NCBI GenBank assembly: GCA_964482495.1
Contig: CAYZXS010000001.1
Span: forward strand, 62,001 to 126,000
Direction: 5' to 3'
DNA: 64,000 bases
Source: J029 sp964482495
Lineage (GTDB): Bacteria > Planctomycetota > UBA1135
Made by a program: the position numbers and the translations under genes
Notes under the pieces: generated by a model
Database searches by the model: none
What the model was told of the DNA's origin: nothing
Seen by the model: only the letters and a program-made list of their open reading frames with translations
Shown here: positions 43,144-53,370 of the stretch, piece by piece
How the letters are laid out: each line of letters starts with the position of its first letter
How positions within the stretch are numbered: position 1 is the first letter of the stretch

Positions 43144-43760
43144 TGCCCGCTCCCGCCCCCCGCAAGCTGTTCCTCGGTGTCACTGGCGCCAGCGGCGCGC
43201 TCTACGGCCTGCGCACCTTGCAGATGCTGGTCGCCGCCGGGGCCGAGGTCGGCCTCTGTTACAGCGACGCCGCCCGCCGGGTGCTGGCGGAGGAGTGCGG
43301 CATCGCGCTCGCAGACGATCCCGAGGTCCTGCTCGCCGAGGGCCAGGATCCGGCCCGGGTCCGGCTCTACCCGAGCGCCGACATCGGCGCGCCGCCCGCC
43401 TCGGGCACCGCGCTCGGGGAGGCGGCCGTCATCGCTCCCTGCTCCCTCGATACCGTCGCCGCCCTCGCCGGCGGCCGGGCCGGCAAGCTGGTCCCGCGCG
43501 CCGGCCAGGTGGCGCTGAAGGAGGGGAAGCCGTTGATCATCGTGCCGCGCGAGACGCCGCTCTCCCGGATCCACCTGGACTTGCTGTCGCGGCTGGCTTG
43601 GGCCGGAGCCACGGTGCTGCCCGCCTCGCCGGGCTTCTACCACCGGCCGGAGAGCGTGCTCGACCTCGTGGACCACGTCTGCGCCAAGGTCTTGGACCAG
43701 CTCCAGCTGCCGCAGGACCGCCTCCCCGCCTGGGACGGCGGCGCCGGAGGCCCGGCGTGA
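43143..43760 (+). CDS. ubiX: Flavin prenyltransferase UbiX
   Basis: Makes prenylated FMN, the cofactor of UbiD-type decarboxylases. Landmarks: LFLGVTGASGALYGLR (FMN/phosphate binding), IAPCSLDTVAALAGG (usual form PCSMxTLAxIAxG) and LIIVPRETPLSRIHLDLL. Length 205 is normal. A UbiD-type partner is not in the window. It overlaps ubiA by 4 bases (GTGA). Confidence 0.94.
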   Translation: MPAPAPRKLFLGVTGASGALYGLRTLQMLVAAGAEVGLCYSDAARRVLAEECGIALADDPEVLLAEGQDPARVRLYPSADIGAPPASGTALGEAAVIAPCSLDTVAALAGGRAGKLVPRAGQVALKEGKPLIIVPRETPLSRIHLDLLSRLAWAGATVLPASPGFYHRPESVLDLVDHVCAKVLDQLQLPQDRLPAWDGGAGGPA

Positions 43761-44635
43761 GCAAGCTGGCGAAGGTCCTCCGGATGATCAAGTTCGAGCA
43801 CAGCGTGTTCGCGCTGCCCTTCGCCCTGTCAGGGGCGTGGATCGCCGCCCGCGGCGTGCCGCCGCTGGTCGACCTGGGCCTGATCGTCCTCGCCGCGGTC
43901 GCCGCCCGGTCCGCCGCGATGGCCTTCAACCGCCTGGTGGACCGCCGCTACGACGCCTCCAACCCCCGAACCGCCGGCCGCGAACTGGTGACCGGTGAGC
44001 TGAGCGGCCGCTGGACCGCTGCCTTCACCGGCGCCAACGCCGCCGTCTTCGTCGCCGCCTCCTTCCTGCTGGCGCCCGTGTGCGGCTGGCTCTCCTTCCC
44101 GGTCCTGGCACTCTTGCTGGGCTACTCACTCCTCAAGCGCTTCACCCTGCTCTGCCACTTCGGCCTCGGCCTGGCGCTCGCCTGCGCCCCAGGCGGCGCC
44201 TGGCTGGCCGTGGCCAAGGACTTCCTGCCCGGCTGGGGCGTGCCGCTCTGGATCGGCGCCGGAGTGGTCGCCTGGGTCGGCGGCTTCGATCTCCTCTATT
44301 CGATCCAGGACATCGACCACGACCGGCGCGAGGGGCTGCACTCGGTGCCGGCCCGGATCGGCGCCGCGGGCAGCCGACGGCTGGCGGCGGGCCTGCACCT
44401 CCTGTCCCTGCTGCTGTTCTGGCAGGCCGGGGTCGCGGCGGCCCTGGGCGCCTGGTACCTGGCCGGGCTCGGCGCGGTGGCCTTGCTCCTGGCCACGGAG
44501 CACGGGCTGCTGCGCGGCGGGCGGACCGAGCGGATCCCGCTGGCCTTCTTCACGGTCAACGCCTGGGTGGGGCCGGCCTACTTCCTGGGCCTGGTCCTCG
44601 ACCTGGCGCTCGGAGACCCTAATCTGGGATCGTGA
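43757..44635 (+). CDS. ubiA: UbiA-family prenyltransferase (quinone precursor prenylation)
   Basis: Integral membrane prenyltransferase of 292 residues. It has the first aspartate motif FNRLVDRRYDASNPRTAGREL and the second LLYSIQDIDHDRREGLHSVPARIG, plus about eight helices. The family attaches the polyprenyl tail to an aromatic acid. With ubiX and ubiE alongside, and no classical men genes, it may be the MqnP-type enzyme of the futalosine menaquinone route or a 4-hydroxybenzoate transferase. GTG start, and its stop overlaps holA (GTGA). Confidence 0.92.
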   Translation: MSKLAKVLRMIKFEHSVFALPFALSGAWIAARGVPPLVDLGLIVLAAVAARSAAMAFNRLVDRRYDASNPRTAGRELVTGELSGRWTAAFTGANAAVFVAASFLLAPVCGWLSFPVLALLLGYSLLKRFTLLCHFGLGLALACAPGGAWLAVAKDFLPGWGVPLWIGAGVVAWVGGFDLLYSIQDIDHDRREGLHSVPARIGAAGSRRLAAGLHLLSLLLFWQAGVAAALGAWYLAGLGAVALLLATEHGLLRGGRTERIPLAFFTVNAWVGPAYFLGLVLDLALGDPNLGS

Positions 44636-45788
44636 GCGCGGCGAAGAAGAAACGGACCGACCCGGGCAGCTTGTGCCGGGAGCTCTGCGGTCTGGCCCAC
44701 AAGGGCCGGCTGCCGCGGCTGCTGGTCCTCACCCCGCCCGGCCGCGGTGAGGAGGAGGCCTGGTTCGCCGAGCAGGTGCTGCAGGCGGGCCGGACGGCCG
44801 GTCGGAGCGACGAGGGGACCGACCTACTCGACCTCGACGGCGGCGGCGAGGCCCTTCCCCTGGACACCCTGGACGGCTTCCTCCAGGCGGCCTCGCTCTT
44901 CGGCGGCGGCCGCCGGGCGCTGCTCCTGGCCCGCGCCGGCGGCGCCTTGCAGCGGCACCCGCGCCTGGCCGAGTCGCTCGCCCAGGCCGCCCTGGACCCG
45001 GGCGGTCCGGCGTGGATGATCGTGCAGCTCTCGGGCAAGGCCACCGCCGCCGCCGTCAAGACCTGGCGCGGCAAGCTCGGTAAGGCCGATGGAGCGCTCC
45101 GGGTCGAGAGCTTCCGGCGCCTGTACGGCGACCCGCCGCCGTGGCGACCGCATGACCTGGACGCCTCGGAGGCCGCGCAGTTCGTCAGCGCCGAGGCCCG
45201 GCAGCGCGGCCTGAATCTGAAGGCCGGCGCCGCGGGCACGCTGGTCGGGATCGCCGGCGCGCGCCCGGCTGACCTGGTCCAGGCCCTCGACCACTTCGAG
45301 CTGCTCGGCGAGCAGAGCATCGGCGAGGAGACCGTCCGCGAGACCGTCGCCCACAGCGCCGAGGGCAGCGCCTTCGAGTTCGCCGCTTCCGTGCTCGAAG
45401 GCGACGGCTCCGGCGCCTTGCGGCTCTTGTCGAAGATCCGTTCCCGCGGCCTGCACACCTGGAGCGGCAAGCGCCTCGGCCCGCAGGAGGCCTTCTCGAT
45501 GCTGCTGGCGGTGCTCGGCGGGGAGCGTCGGCGCACCGAAGGGGTGCGGTTGGCCCTCGACGCCGGGGCCTCCTTGAGCGAGTCCCTGAAGGGGGCCGGC
45601 GTCGCCGCCGCGGGGCCGGCGGCCAAGCGCATGGAGCGCCGCGTGCGCGACTGCGACGAGGCCCAGCTCGGCCGGGTCCTGCGCGGGATCCGGACCGCCG
45701 AACGGCGGATCAAGGTCGAGGGGCAGCGGAGCGCGGTGCACGCCCTCGAAGAGCTGGCCTTCGCCGCCCACCGGAGCCGGAGACGGCG

Positions 45789-45792
<4 letters not shown>
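44632..45792 (+). CDS. holA: DNA polymerase III subunit delta-like protein
   Basis: A 386-residue protein with the overall pattern of HolA, the clamp-loader wrench. An N-terminal Rossmann-like region (LPRLLVLTPPGRGEEEAWFAEQVL; LFGGGRRALLLARA) is followed by a middle helical lid and a C-terminal collar (ALRLLSKIRSRG...PQEAFSMLLAVLGGE). The ending RTAERRIKVEGQRSAVHALEEL fits the usual DLAIKSG-type helix. Similarity is moderate, and this is the least certain gene of the run. It starts at GTG overlapping ubiA and ends overlapping mutL (GTGA). Confidence 0.72.
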
Positions 45793-47579
<1,787 letters not shown>

Positions 47580-47581
47580 GC

Positions 47582-47610
47582 CGCGCTGGCGGAGGCTTAG
47601 CCTCAGCGCG
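47582..47610. terminator. Stem-loop between convergent mutL and an exported-protein gene
   Basis: Outer stem CGCGCT/AGCGCG and inner stem GAGGC/GCCTC around a TTA loop, with a 4-base bulge. No T-tract on either strand. It overlaps the last codons of the minus-strand gene. Confidence 0.4.
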
Positions 47611-48538
47611 CGAGCTCTGCCGGCAGGCGGCGGAACTTGGGAGCCCGGCGCCACTGCACTTCGTGGAGGGCGACGATCCGCAGCAGGACCCGGCCGCCGT
47701 CGGGGTCGCGGCGGAACTCCTTCAAGGTCCGCGGCAGGAGCCGGCCCTGGGGGGAATCTTCGTTGCCGAGGTAGGGGAAGTCGTGGAAGTGCTGGAGGTC
47801 GAACTCCTGGCTCAGGAGCGGCGCCGGCGGATCGAGCGCCAGGGCCGCGGCGGCCTCCTGGTCCTCGGCGCGGGCCTCCTCCGGCGTGGCCTCGTCTCCT
47901 GGCTCCGAGGGCGGAGCTGCCGGGACGAGTGGCGCCGCCGGCTCGAGGGCCAGGCGGAAGGGCAGCCAACTCTCCGGGTCGAGGAAGAGCTCGAAGCGGC
48001 GCTTCTGGTCGGCGAGCATCACCGTGCCGCCGAGCACCTGGACCGCGCGCGGGCCGTCCTTGCCCTCGACGGTGCGGGCCTCCAGGGTCAGCTCCTGGGT
48101 GCGAGCCTGGAGCCGCTCCAGGTCGAACAGCAGCAGCAGCTCCTCGCACAGGTCGAGGGTGTCGTCGATGGTGTCGCGGTCGCGGGCGAAGTCGCGGCCG
48201 AGCAGCTCCATCGGCTCCTGGTCCGGCTGCTTGATCCAGTAGCGGCGGCCGTCGAAGCCCTTCTCCACCCGCACGCCGCCGCGCTCGGAGTCGTCGGTGA
48301 TCAGCTGCAGCCGGCCGCCCTTGTCCGAGTCGTAGCGCAAGGAGACCGCCAGCTCGCGGGGGGTCTCCCCGCGCTCCTGGAAGTCGAGGTCGATGCCGAA
48401 GTGCTCGACCCGGTGGGACTCGGCTCCGGTCACCTGGGCCTCGACCGCTCGCGCCAGGGCCAGCTCGGCCTCGCTCGGCGGGGCGGGCTCTTGGAGCAGG
48501 CACGGGGCGGCGAGCAGGGACAGGAGCAGCGGCAGCAT
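47603..48538 (-). CDS. Exported protein of unknown function
   Basis: A 311-residue protein with a signal peptide (MLPLLLSLLAAPCLLQEP). The mature part is beta-rich and charged: VEHFGIDLDFQERGETPRELAVSLRYDS, followed by RYWIKQPDQEPMELLGRDF and VLGGTVMLADQKRRFELFLDPESWLP. This pattern is loosely like LolA/outer-membrane lipoprotein carrier or DUF4292-type proteins, but I cannot confirm that. An acidic Ala/Glu stretch (about 215-245) follows. The ATG at 48538 overlaps the stop of the PssE-like gene, so it is the last gene of the glycosyltransferase operon. Confidence 0.75.
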   Translation of the reverse strand: MLPLLLSLLAAPCLLQEPAPPSEAELALARAVEAQVTGAESHRVEHFGIDLDFQERGETPRELAVSLRYDSDKGGRLQLITDDSERGGVRVEKGFDGRRYWIKQPDQEPMELLGRDFARDRDTIDDTLDLCEELLLLFDLERLQARTQELTLEARTVEGKDGPRAVQVLGGTVMLADQKRRFELFLDPESWLPFRLALEPAAPLVPAAPPSEPGDEATPEEARAEDQEAAAALALDPPAPLLSQEFDLQHFHDFPYLGNEDSPQGRLLPRTLKEFRRDPDGGRVLLRIVALHEVQWRRAPKFRRLPAELAR

Positions 48539-49035
48539 CAGCGTCGGTCCTCTTCGATTCGTTGCAGGTGGCGGGCGAGGGCGTCCGGCAGGGTCGGCTT
48601 GGAGACCCCGCGGCCGCGGAGCTCCTCCACTTCTACGTCGTACTCCAGGACCAGGCGCGCCATTTCCTCGGCGGTCTCGCCGAGCAGGGCGTGGCCGAGC
48701 TCGGCCATGCGCGCCGCCAACTCGGTCTGGTGGTCGTCGACGTGCTCGCCGAAGCGGTGCAGCCGCGGCGCGGTGATCGGCACCTTGCCGATCCAGGCAC
48801 AAGACAGCAGCGAGCCGGCGCCGGCGTGGGTGACGACGACGCGCGCGTCCCGGACCCGGGCGGCGAAGTCGGGGTAGCTCAGCCAGCGCTCGTAGGCAGC
48901 CCGCTCCGGCGGATCGGGGTGCTTGCCGATCTGGACGAAGACCTCCTCGTCCGGCAGCGCCTCAGCCACCAGATCGGCGGCGTCGACCATGCGCTGGAAG
49001 GGATACTGCTCGGTGCCGAGGGTGAAGAAGATCAT
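48538..49035 (-). CDS. PssE/Alg13-like glycosyltransferase subunit
   Basis: A 165-residue protein matching the C-terminal (nucleotide-sugar binding) half of GT28 enzymes, as in PssE and eukaryotic Alg13. It opens MIFFTLGTEQYPFQRMVDAAD. The donor-binding block is VVVTHAGAGSLLSCAWIGKVPITAPRLHRFGEHVDDHQTELA. It would need the membrane-linked PssD/Alg14 partner, which is directly upstream. The two overlap as ATGA. Likely transfers a hexose or glucuronate to an undecaprenyl-linked sugar. Confidence 0.87.
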   Translation of the reverse strand: MIFFTLGTEQYPFQRMVDAADLVAEALPDEEVFVQIGKHPDPPERAAYERWLSYPDFAARVRDARVVVTHAGAGSLLSCAWIGKVPITAPRLHRFGEHVDDHQTELAARMAELGHALLGETAEEMARLVLEYDVEVEELRGRGVSKPTLPDALARHLQRIEEDRR

Positions 49036-49481
49036 ACGTTGCGGCCCTCGTAGTCGATCTTCTTGTGCAGCGCCGCGATCTCCTCCCATTGGCCGTAGAA
49101 CTTGTCGACCACCGGCAGGATCATCTTGCCCGCCATCGACACCGAGTGGATGCGGGTGATGCACTCGAGGTAGACGGTCTTCATGCCGAGCAGCTTGCCG
49201 ATCCAGAGGAAGGGCACGGCGACGCCGGCGCCAGTGGAGATGACCACGTCCGGCCGCTCCTTGCGCAGCACCCTCCAGGCCAGGAACAAGTTCTTGACCA
49301 GGTTCTTGAGGTTGCGGTTGGTCGGGTGGTGGGCCCAGACCACTTGCTCGTCCTGGAGCAGGGTCTTGGCGTCCTCGAGCGGGAAGGTGACCCAGAAGCG
49401 CTCGTGCTGCTCCCAGGCCGGCTTGAGGTTGACCATCTCCAGCAGGTGGCCGCCGGTGGAGGTGACGAGGGCCAGCTTCAC
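49032..49481 (-). CDS. PssD/Alg14-like glycosyltransferase subunit
   Basis: A 149-residue acceptor-side partner of the PssE-like protein. Alg14/PssD landmarks: LALVTSTGGHLLEMVNL at the N-terminus, RPDVVISTGAGVAVPFLWIGKLLGMKTVYLECITRI and a C-terminal YGQWEEI. The start is GTG at 49481, overlapping the GT4 stop (GTGA). It is the membrane anchor in characterised pairs. Confidence 0.87.
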   Translation of the reverse strand: MKLALVTSTGGHLLEMVNLKPAWEQHERFWVTFPLEDAKTLLQDEQVVWAHHPTNRNLKNLVKNLFLAWRVLRKERPDVVISTGAGVAVPFLWIGKLLGMKTVYLECITRIHSVSMAGKMILPVVDKFYGQWEEIAALHKKIDYEGRNV

Positions 49482-50677
49482 GCGCCGCTCTCCGCGTGGC
49501 GCCGGATGGCCTCGTAGACGGGCGCTAGGACCTGCTTGGGCGTGTAGGGCTCGGCGCTGGCGACGCAGGCCTCCCGGTCGCGCGGCTGCTCCAGCACCTC
49601 GGCGATCGCCCGCGCCAGGACATCGGGCTCGTGCTCCTCGACCAGTCGGCCGTGCTCGGGCCGGTTCACCAGCAGCGGCGACTCCCCGATGTTGGTGCTC
49701 GCCACCGGCGCACCGCAGGCCAGGGCCTCGATCATCGCCAGCGGCATGCCCTCGTAGGCGCTCGACAGGGTGAAGGCGTCGGCGGCGTTGAGCCACTCGG
49801 CGACCTGGTGCTGGGACTGGGCGCCGGCGAAGTGGACCCGCTCCGCCATTGCTTGATCGGCGGCGTAGGCCTGCATCTCCTCGCCGAAGCTGCCCTCGCC
49901 GGCCAGCGCCAGCTGGGCCTCGGGATGCGTGGTCTCCAGCGCCTTCCAGGTCCGCATCAGCAGCATCGGGTCCTTCTGGGCCTCGAAGCGGCCGGCGAAG
50001 AAGCACAGCGGCTTGGCCGGGTCGAAGCCGGCGTCGGCGCAGAGCTCCCGGCGGAGCCGCTCCCGCCGCTCTTCGGGGAAGACGTGGAAGATGGCGTCGT
50101 CGGCCCAGGTCGGCAGGAAGTCGGCCTTGCCTCGCAGCGCTGGATAGCGCTCCTTCCACCACTCGATGGCGTCCGAGCGCTCCGACCACAAGAAGTCCAT
50201 CGGCGGCAGCAGCTTCTTCTCGAGCCAGAAGTAGAGCCAAGGGAAGCGGCGCCAGGTCACCTCGGTGCCCTTGCCGAGCACCTGATCCTCCGGGTGGTAG
50301 TGGAGGAACATGAGCTGCTGGTTGGGCAGCTTGGTGGTGGCCCAGGCCGGCTCCAGCCGGTGGAAGAGCAGGCTGCCTCCGGCCAGGTCGAGCTCGCGCA
50401 GCCGCCTCTTCAGCTTGCGGGTGAAGCTCAGGCTGACCGGGATCCGCGAGCGGATCGAGGGGTGGGCGGAGAGCACCGGGAGCTGGTCGATGGCGCGGCC
50501 GCCGACCTCCACTCGCGACCACTGGCCGACGGGCCGCTGCTCGGGCTCGACCGTGATCCCGACCAGCTTGATCTCCAGCTCCTCCGGCGCGTTGGCGATG
50601 AAGGTGTTGATCATCGTGCCGACGCCCGAGGCGTAGTCGACGCAGGGGTCGTGAGGGTGGAGGATCCAGGCCCGCAT
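49478..50677 (-). CDS. GT4-family glycosyltransferase
   Basis: A 399-residue retaining glycosyltransferase with the two-Rossmann GT-B layout. The N-terminal segment begins MRAWILHPHDPCVDYASGVGTMI. The C-terminal nucleotide-sugar domain has FFAGRFEAQKDPMLLMRTW, LALAGEGSFGEEM, VHFAGAQSQHQVAEWLNAADAF and SSAYEGMPLAMIEALACGAPVASTNIG (the EGxPxxxxEA signature). It is the first gene of a minus-strand operon with PssD/PssE-like genes, probably making an extracellular polysaccharide. A -10-like TAGAAT lies 7 bases before the ATG. Confidence 0.92.
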   Translation of the reverse strand: MRAWILHPHDPCVDYASGVGTMINTFIANAPEELEIKLVGITVEPEQRPVGQWSRVEVGGRAIDQLPVLSAHPSIRSRIPVSLSFTRKLKRRLRELDLAGGSLLFHRLEPAWATTKLPNQQLMFLHYHPEDQVLGKGTEVTWRRFPWLYFWLEKKLLPPMDFLWSERSDAIEWWKERYPALRGKADFLPTWADDAIFHVFPEERRERLRRELCADAGFDPAKPLCFFAGRFEAQKDPMLLMRTWKALETTHPEAQLALAGEGSFGEEMQAYAADQAMAERVHFAGAQSQHQVAEWLNAADAFTLSSAYEGMPLAMIEALACGAPVASTNIGESPLLVNRPEHGRLVEEHEPDVLARAIAEVLEQPRDREACVASAEPYTPKQVLAPVYEAIRRHAESGA

Positions 50678-50684
50678 CCAAAGG

Positions 50685-50690
50685 ATTCTA
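50685..50690 (-). promoter_or_regulatory. Candidate -10 element (TAGAAT) 7 bases before the GT4 ATG
   Basis: On the minus strand TAGAAT-CCTTTGG-ATG. It shares the AATCC start-proximal pattern. No -35 match is seen. Confidence 0.4.
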
Positions 50691-50739
50691 GATGCCGCGC
50701 CATCCAGACCCTAGGGAGAGGAGCCGCCGCCTGCCGGGC

Positions 50740-50745
50740 TAGGAT
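50740..50745 (+). promoter_or_regulatory. Candidate -10 element (TAGGAT) for the M16 pair
   Basis: GGGCTAGGAT in the 96-base region divergent from the GT4 gene, 28 bases before the ATG at 50774. No clear -35. Confidence 0.3.
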
Positions 50746-50773
50746 GTCCCGGCGGCCTCGCCCGCGCCCCGTC

Positions 50774-52087
50774 ATGGCCTTCCTGGACCGTCCTCCCCAG
50801 ATCCTCCGCCCGGCTCCCGACCTGGAGCTGCTCTACCTGCCCGACCCGCGCTTCAAGCGGGCCATCCTGCAGCTGCACTTCGATCGTCCGCTGGACGACG
50901 GTCGCAGCCCGGCCCGGACCCTGCTCAGCCGGGTCTTGGAGCAGGGCAGCGCCCGGCTCCCGAGCCAGATGCACCTGACGCGTGCGGAAGAGCAACTCTA
51001 CGGGGCCTCGGTGGGCCTGGACGGCCAGCGGATGGCGGAGACCCACCGGCTCCACCTCGACCTCTCCTGGGTAGGCGAGCGCTTCCTGCCCGCCGGCTCC
51101 GCGGTCGAGGACGGCATCCTCCGGCTCGGGCGCGAGCTGCTCGAGGACCCTTGCCGGGACGGCGACGGCAGCTTCCCCGCGGCCACCGTAACGCGCGAGC
51201 GGGACCAGCTCGTGCGCCGGATCCGCTCCTTGAAGGACGACCGCGATAGCTACGCCCGCGAACGCTTCGTCTCGGCGCTGTGCGCCGGCGAGCCCTACGG
51301 CACCCCGCCCTGGGGCAGCGAGGAGCAGGTCGCGGCGCTCGGAGCCAGCGAGCTCGACGCCGCCCGGCTCGAGCTCCTCGACCGCGCCCGGCTCTCAGCC
51401 CTGCTGGTCGGCCCCGTCGAGCCCGAGCGGGTGGTGGAACAGCTCGCGGACTGGTTCGGACCCGCCGGCCGCGGCGCCGGCGACCGGCCGGCGACCCCGG
51501 ACCCGGTGCTCAGGACGCCGGGGGCCCTGCGCGAGGTCCGGGAAGAGCTCCCCGTTGACCAGGCGCGCTTCCAGTTCGGCTTCCGCTTCACGCCGCCGTC
51601 CGACGCCCGGGCCTTCGAGGCCCTGAGCCTGGCCAACGGCATCCTCGGCGGCGGCGCCCACGGCCGGCTGTTCCGGATCGTGCGCGAGGAGCGCTCCTTG
51701 TGCTACGGGATCTACTCCACGGTGCGCAGCCGCAAGGGCGTGCTGGCGGTCGGCGCCGGCATCGACGCCGGCTCCTACGAGGAGGTGCGGGACGAGGTCC
51801 TGGCCCAGGTCGCCGTGGTCGCGGCCGGCGGCTGGCGCCCCGAGGAGGAGCAGGCGGCGCGGGCCAGCGTCCTGAACCGGCTCGATTCGCTGGGGGACTC
51901 GCCCGGGGCCGTGGCCCAGTTCCACGAGCGCGAGCGGCTGCTCGGCTTCCGCCGCACGCCTGCGCAGCGCGCCGCGGACCTGGCCGCGGTCGGGGCCGAG
52001 GACATCGCCGCCGCCGCGGCCGGCTGGGCGCCTGATCTGGTCTACTTGCTGGCCGGCGCCCCCGCGCCCGTGGGGACCCCGTCATGA
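50774..52087 (+). CDS. M16-family peptidase-like protein, inactive subunit (YfmF type)
   Basis: A 437-residue protein of the M16 (pitrilysin/MPP) fold lacking the HxxEH zinc motif; the corresponding region reads ARTLLSRVLEQGS. The second half retains M16 features: FEALSLANGILGGGAHGRLFRIVREERSLCYGIYSTV. In Bacillus-type pairs YfmF is such a non-catalytic partner of YfmH. The stop overlaps the next gene (ATGA), supporting assembly as a heterodimer. Confidence 0.88.
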   Translation: MAFLDRPPQILRPAPDLELLYLPDPRFKRAILQLHFDRPLDDGRSPARTLLSRVLEQGSARLPSQMHLTRAEEQLYGASVGLDGQRMAETHRLHLDLSWVGERFLPAGSAVEDGILRLGRELLEDPCRDGDGSFPAATVTRERDQLVRRIRSLKDDRDSYARERFVSALCAGEPYGTPPWGSEEQVAALGASELDAARLELLDRARLSALLVGPVEPERVVEQLADWFGPAGRGAGDRPATPDPVLRTPGALREVREELPVDQARFQFGFRFTPPSDARAFEALSLANGILGGGAHGRLFRIVREERSLCYGIYSTVRSRKGVLAVGAGIDAGSYEEVRDEVLAQVAVVAAGGWRPEEEQAARASVLNRLDSLGDSPGAVAQFHERERLLGFRRTPAQRAADLAAVGAEDIAAAAAGWAPDLVYLLAGAPAPVGTPS

Positions 52088-53370
52088 GCGATCACCGCAT
52101 CCTCCGCAACGAGCAGCTGGACGAGACCGTGCACCTGGGCACCGTGGACGGCGGCGTGCGCGTCGCCGTGGCGCCCAAGCCCGGCTTCTCCACCGCCGCC
52201 GGCTACTTCGGCCTGCGCTTCGGCAGCACCGACACCCGCTTCCGTCGCGGCGACGGCGGCCTGGTCGAGGTGCCCGACGGCAGCGCCCACTTCCTCGAGC
52301 ACAAGCTCTTCGAGGGCCGCGAGCAGAAGGTCTTCGACCGCTTCGGCGAGCTCGGCGCCGACTTCAACGGCGGCACCGGCTTCCGCTCGACCAGCTACTA
52401 CTTCATCAGCGCCGGCCGCTTCGAGGAGTCCCTGGACGTCCTGCTCGACTTCGTTCAGCGGCCGCTGATCACCGAGGAGCGGGTCGAGAAGGAGAAGGGC
52501 ATCATCGAGCAGGAGGTGCGGATGTACGAGGACCACCCGCACTTCCGCGGCATGTTCCTGCTCCACCGGGCGCTCTACCAGTCCCACGCCATCCGCGTGC
52601 CCCCCGGCGGCTCGGTCGAGGCGGTCCGCTCGACCACGGCGGCCGACCTGCAGGCCTGCTTCGACGCCTTCTACCGGCCCCAGAACCTGGTCCTCAGCCT
52701 GGCGGGGGACCTGGACCCGGAGCGGGTCTTCCAGCTGGTGGAGGAGCGGATCGAGTCGCGGCCGGCCGAGCCGGTGGAGCGGCTCTACCCCGAGGAGGGT
52801 CCGCGCCCGGCCGCCGCCGAGCTGGTCGAGGACTTCGCCGTGACCCGGCCGCACCTGTGGCTGGGCTGGCGCGACCCCGGCGGCGTCGGCACCGGCTCCG
52901 CTCTTGTCGAGCGGCGGGTGCTCTCCTCCTTGGTGCTGGACCTCGCGCTCGGCGACTCCAGCGAGCTGCACCAGGATCTCTATCAACGGGGGGTGGTCGA
53001 CGACACCTTCTCGTCCGGGTACAGCTGCGACGCCGACTTCGGCTACGCCGTGGTCAGCGCCCAGACCGAGCAGCCCGAGCGGCTGGTCGGGGAGCTGCGG
53101 GCGGCGGTCGCCCGCTTCGCAGAGCAGGGGCCAGCCGAGGCCGACCTCGAGCGGGTCCGGCGTTCGGCCTGGGGCGGCCTGGTGAGCGGCCTGCAGGCTC
53201 CGGGCGCCGTCGCCGGCTCGGTCTTGAACTCCTTGCTGCTCGAGCAGGAGCCCTTCGAGGTGCTGCGGGTGCTGGCGGAGGCCGACGTTCCCCGGCTCCA
53301 GCGGCGCGCCGAGGAGCTGCTCGATCCAGAGATGTCCGCGGTGGCGGTGCTGCGGCCGGCCGGGGGCTGA
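52084..53370 (+). CDS. M16-family metallopeptidase, catalytic subunit (YfmH type)
   Basis: A 428-residue zinc protease with the inverted motif HFLEH at residues 69-73 (within GSAHFLEHKLFEG) and the third-ligand glutamate region KGIIEQEVRMYED (about 139-150). AHFLEHKLFE is the form seen in YfmH. Substrate unknown; in this context it may process peptides or surface proteins. It partners with the inactive subunit upstream and ends one base into miaA. Confidence 0.92.
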   Translation: MSDHRILRNEQLDETVHLGTVDGGVRVAVAPKPGFSTAAGYFGLRFGSTDTRFRRGDGGLVEVPDGSAHFLEHKLFEGREQKVFDRFGELGADFNGGTGFRSTSYYFISAGRFEESLDVLLDFVQRPLITEERVEKEKGIIEQEVRMYEDHPHFRGMFLLHRALYQSHAIRVPPGGSVEAVRSTTAADLQACFDAFYRPQNLVLSLAGDLDPERVFQLVEERIESRPAEPVERLYPEEGPRPAAAELVEDFAVTRPHLWLGWRDPGGVGTGSALVERRVLSSLVLDLALGDSSELHQDLYQRGVVDDTFSSGYSCDADFGYAVVSAQTEQPERLVGELRAAVARFAEQGPAEADLERVRRSAWGGLVSGLQAPGAVAGSVLNSLLLEQEPFEVLRVLAEADVPRLQRRAEELLDPEMSAVAVLRPAGG

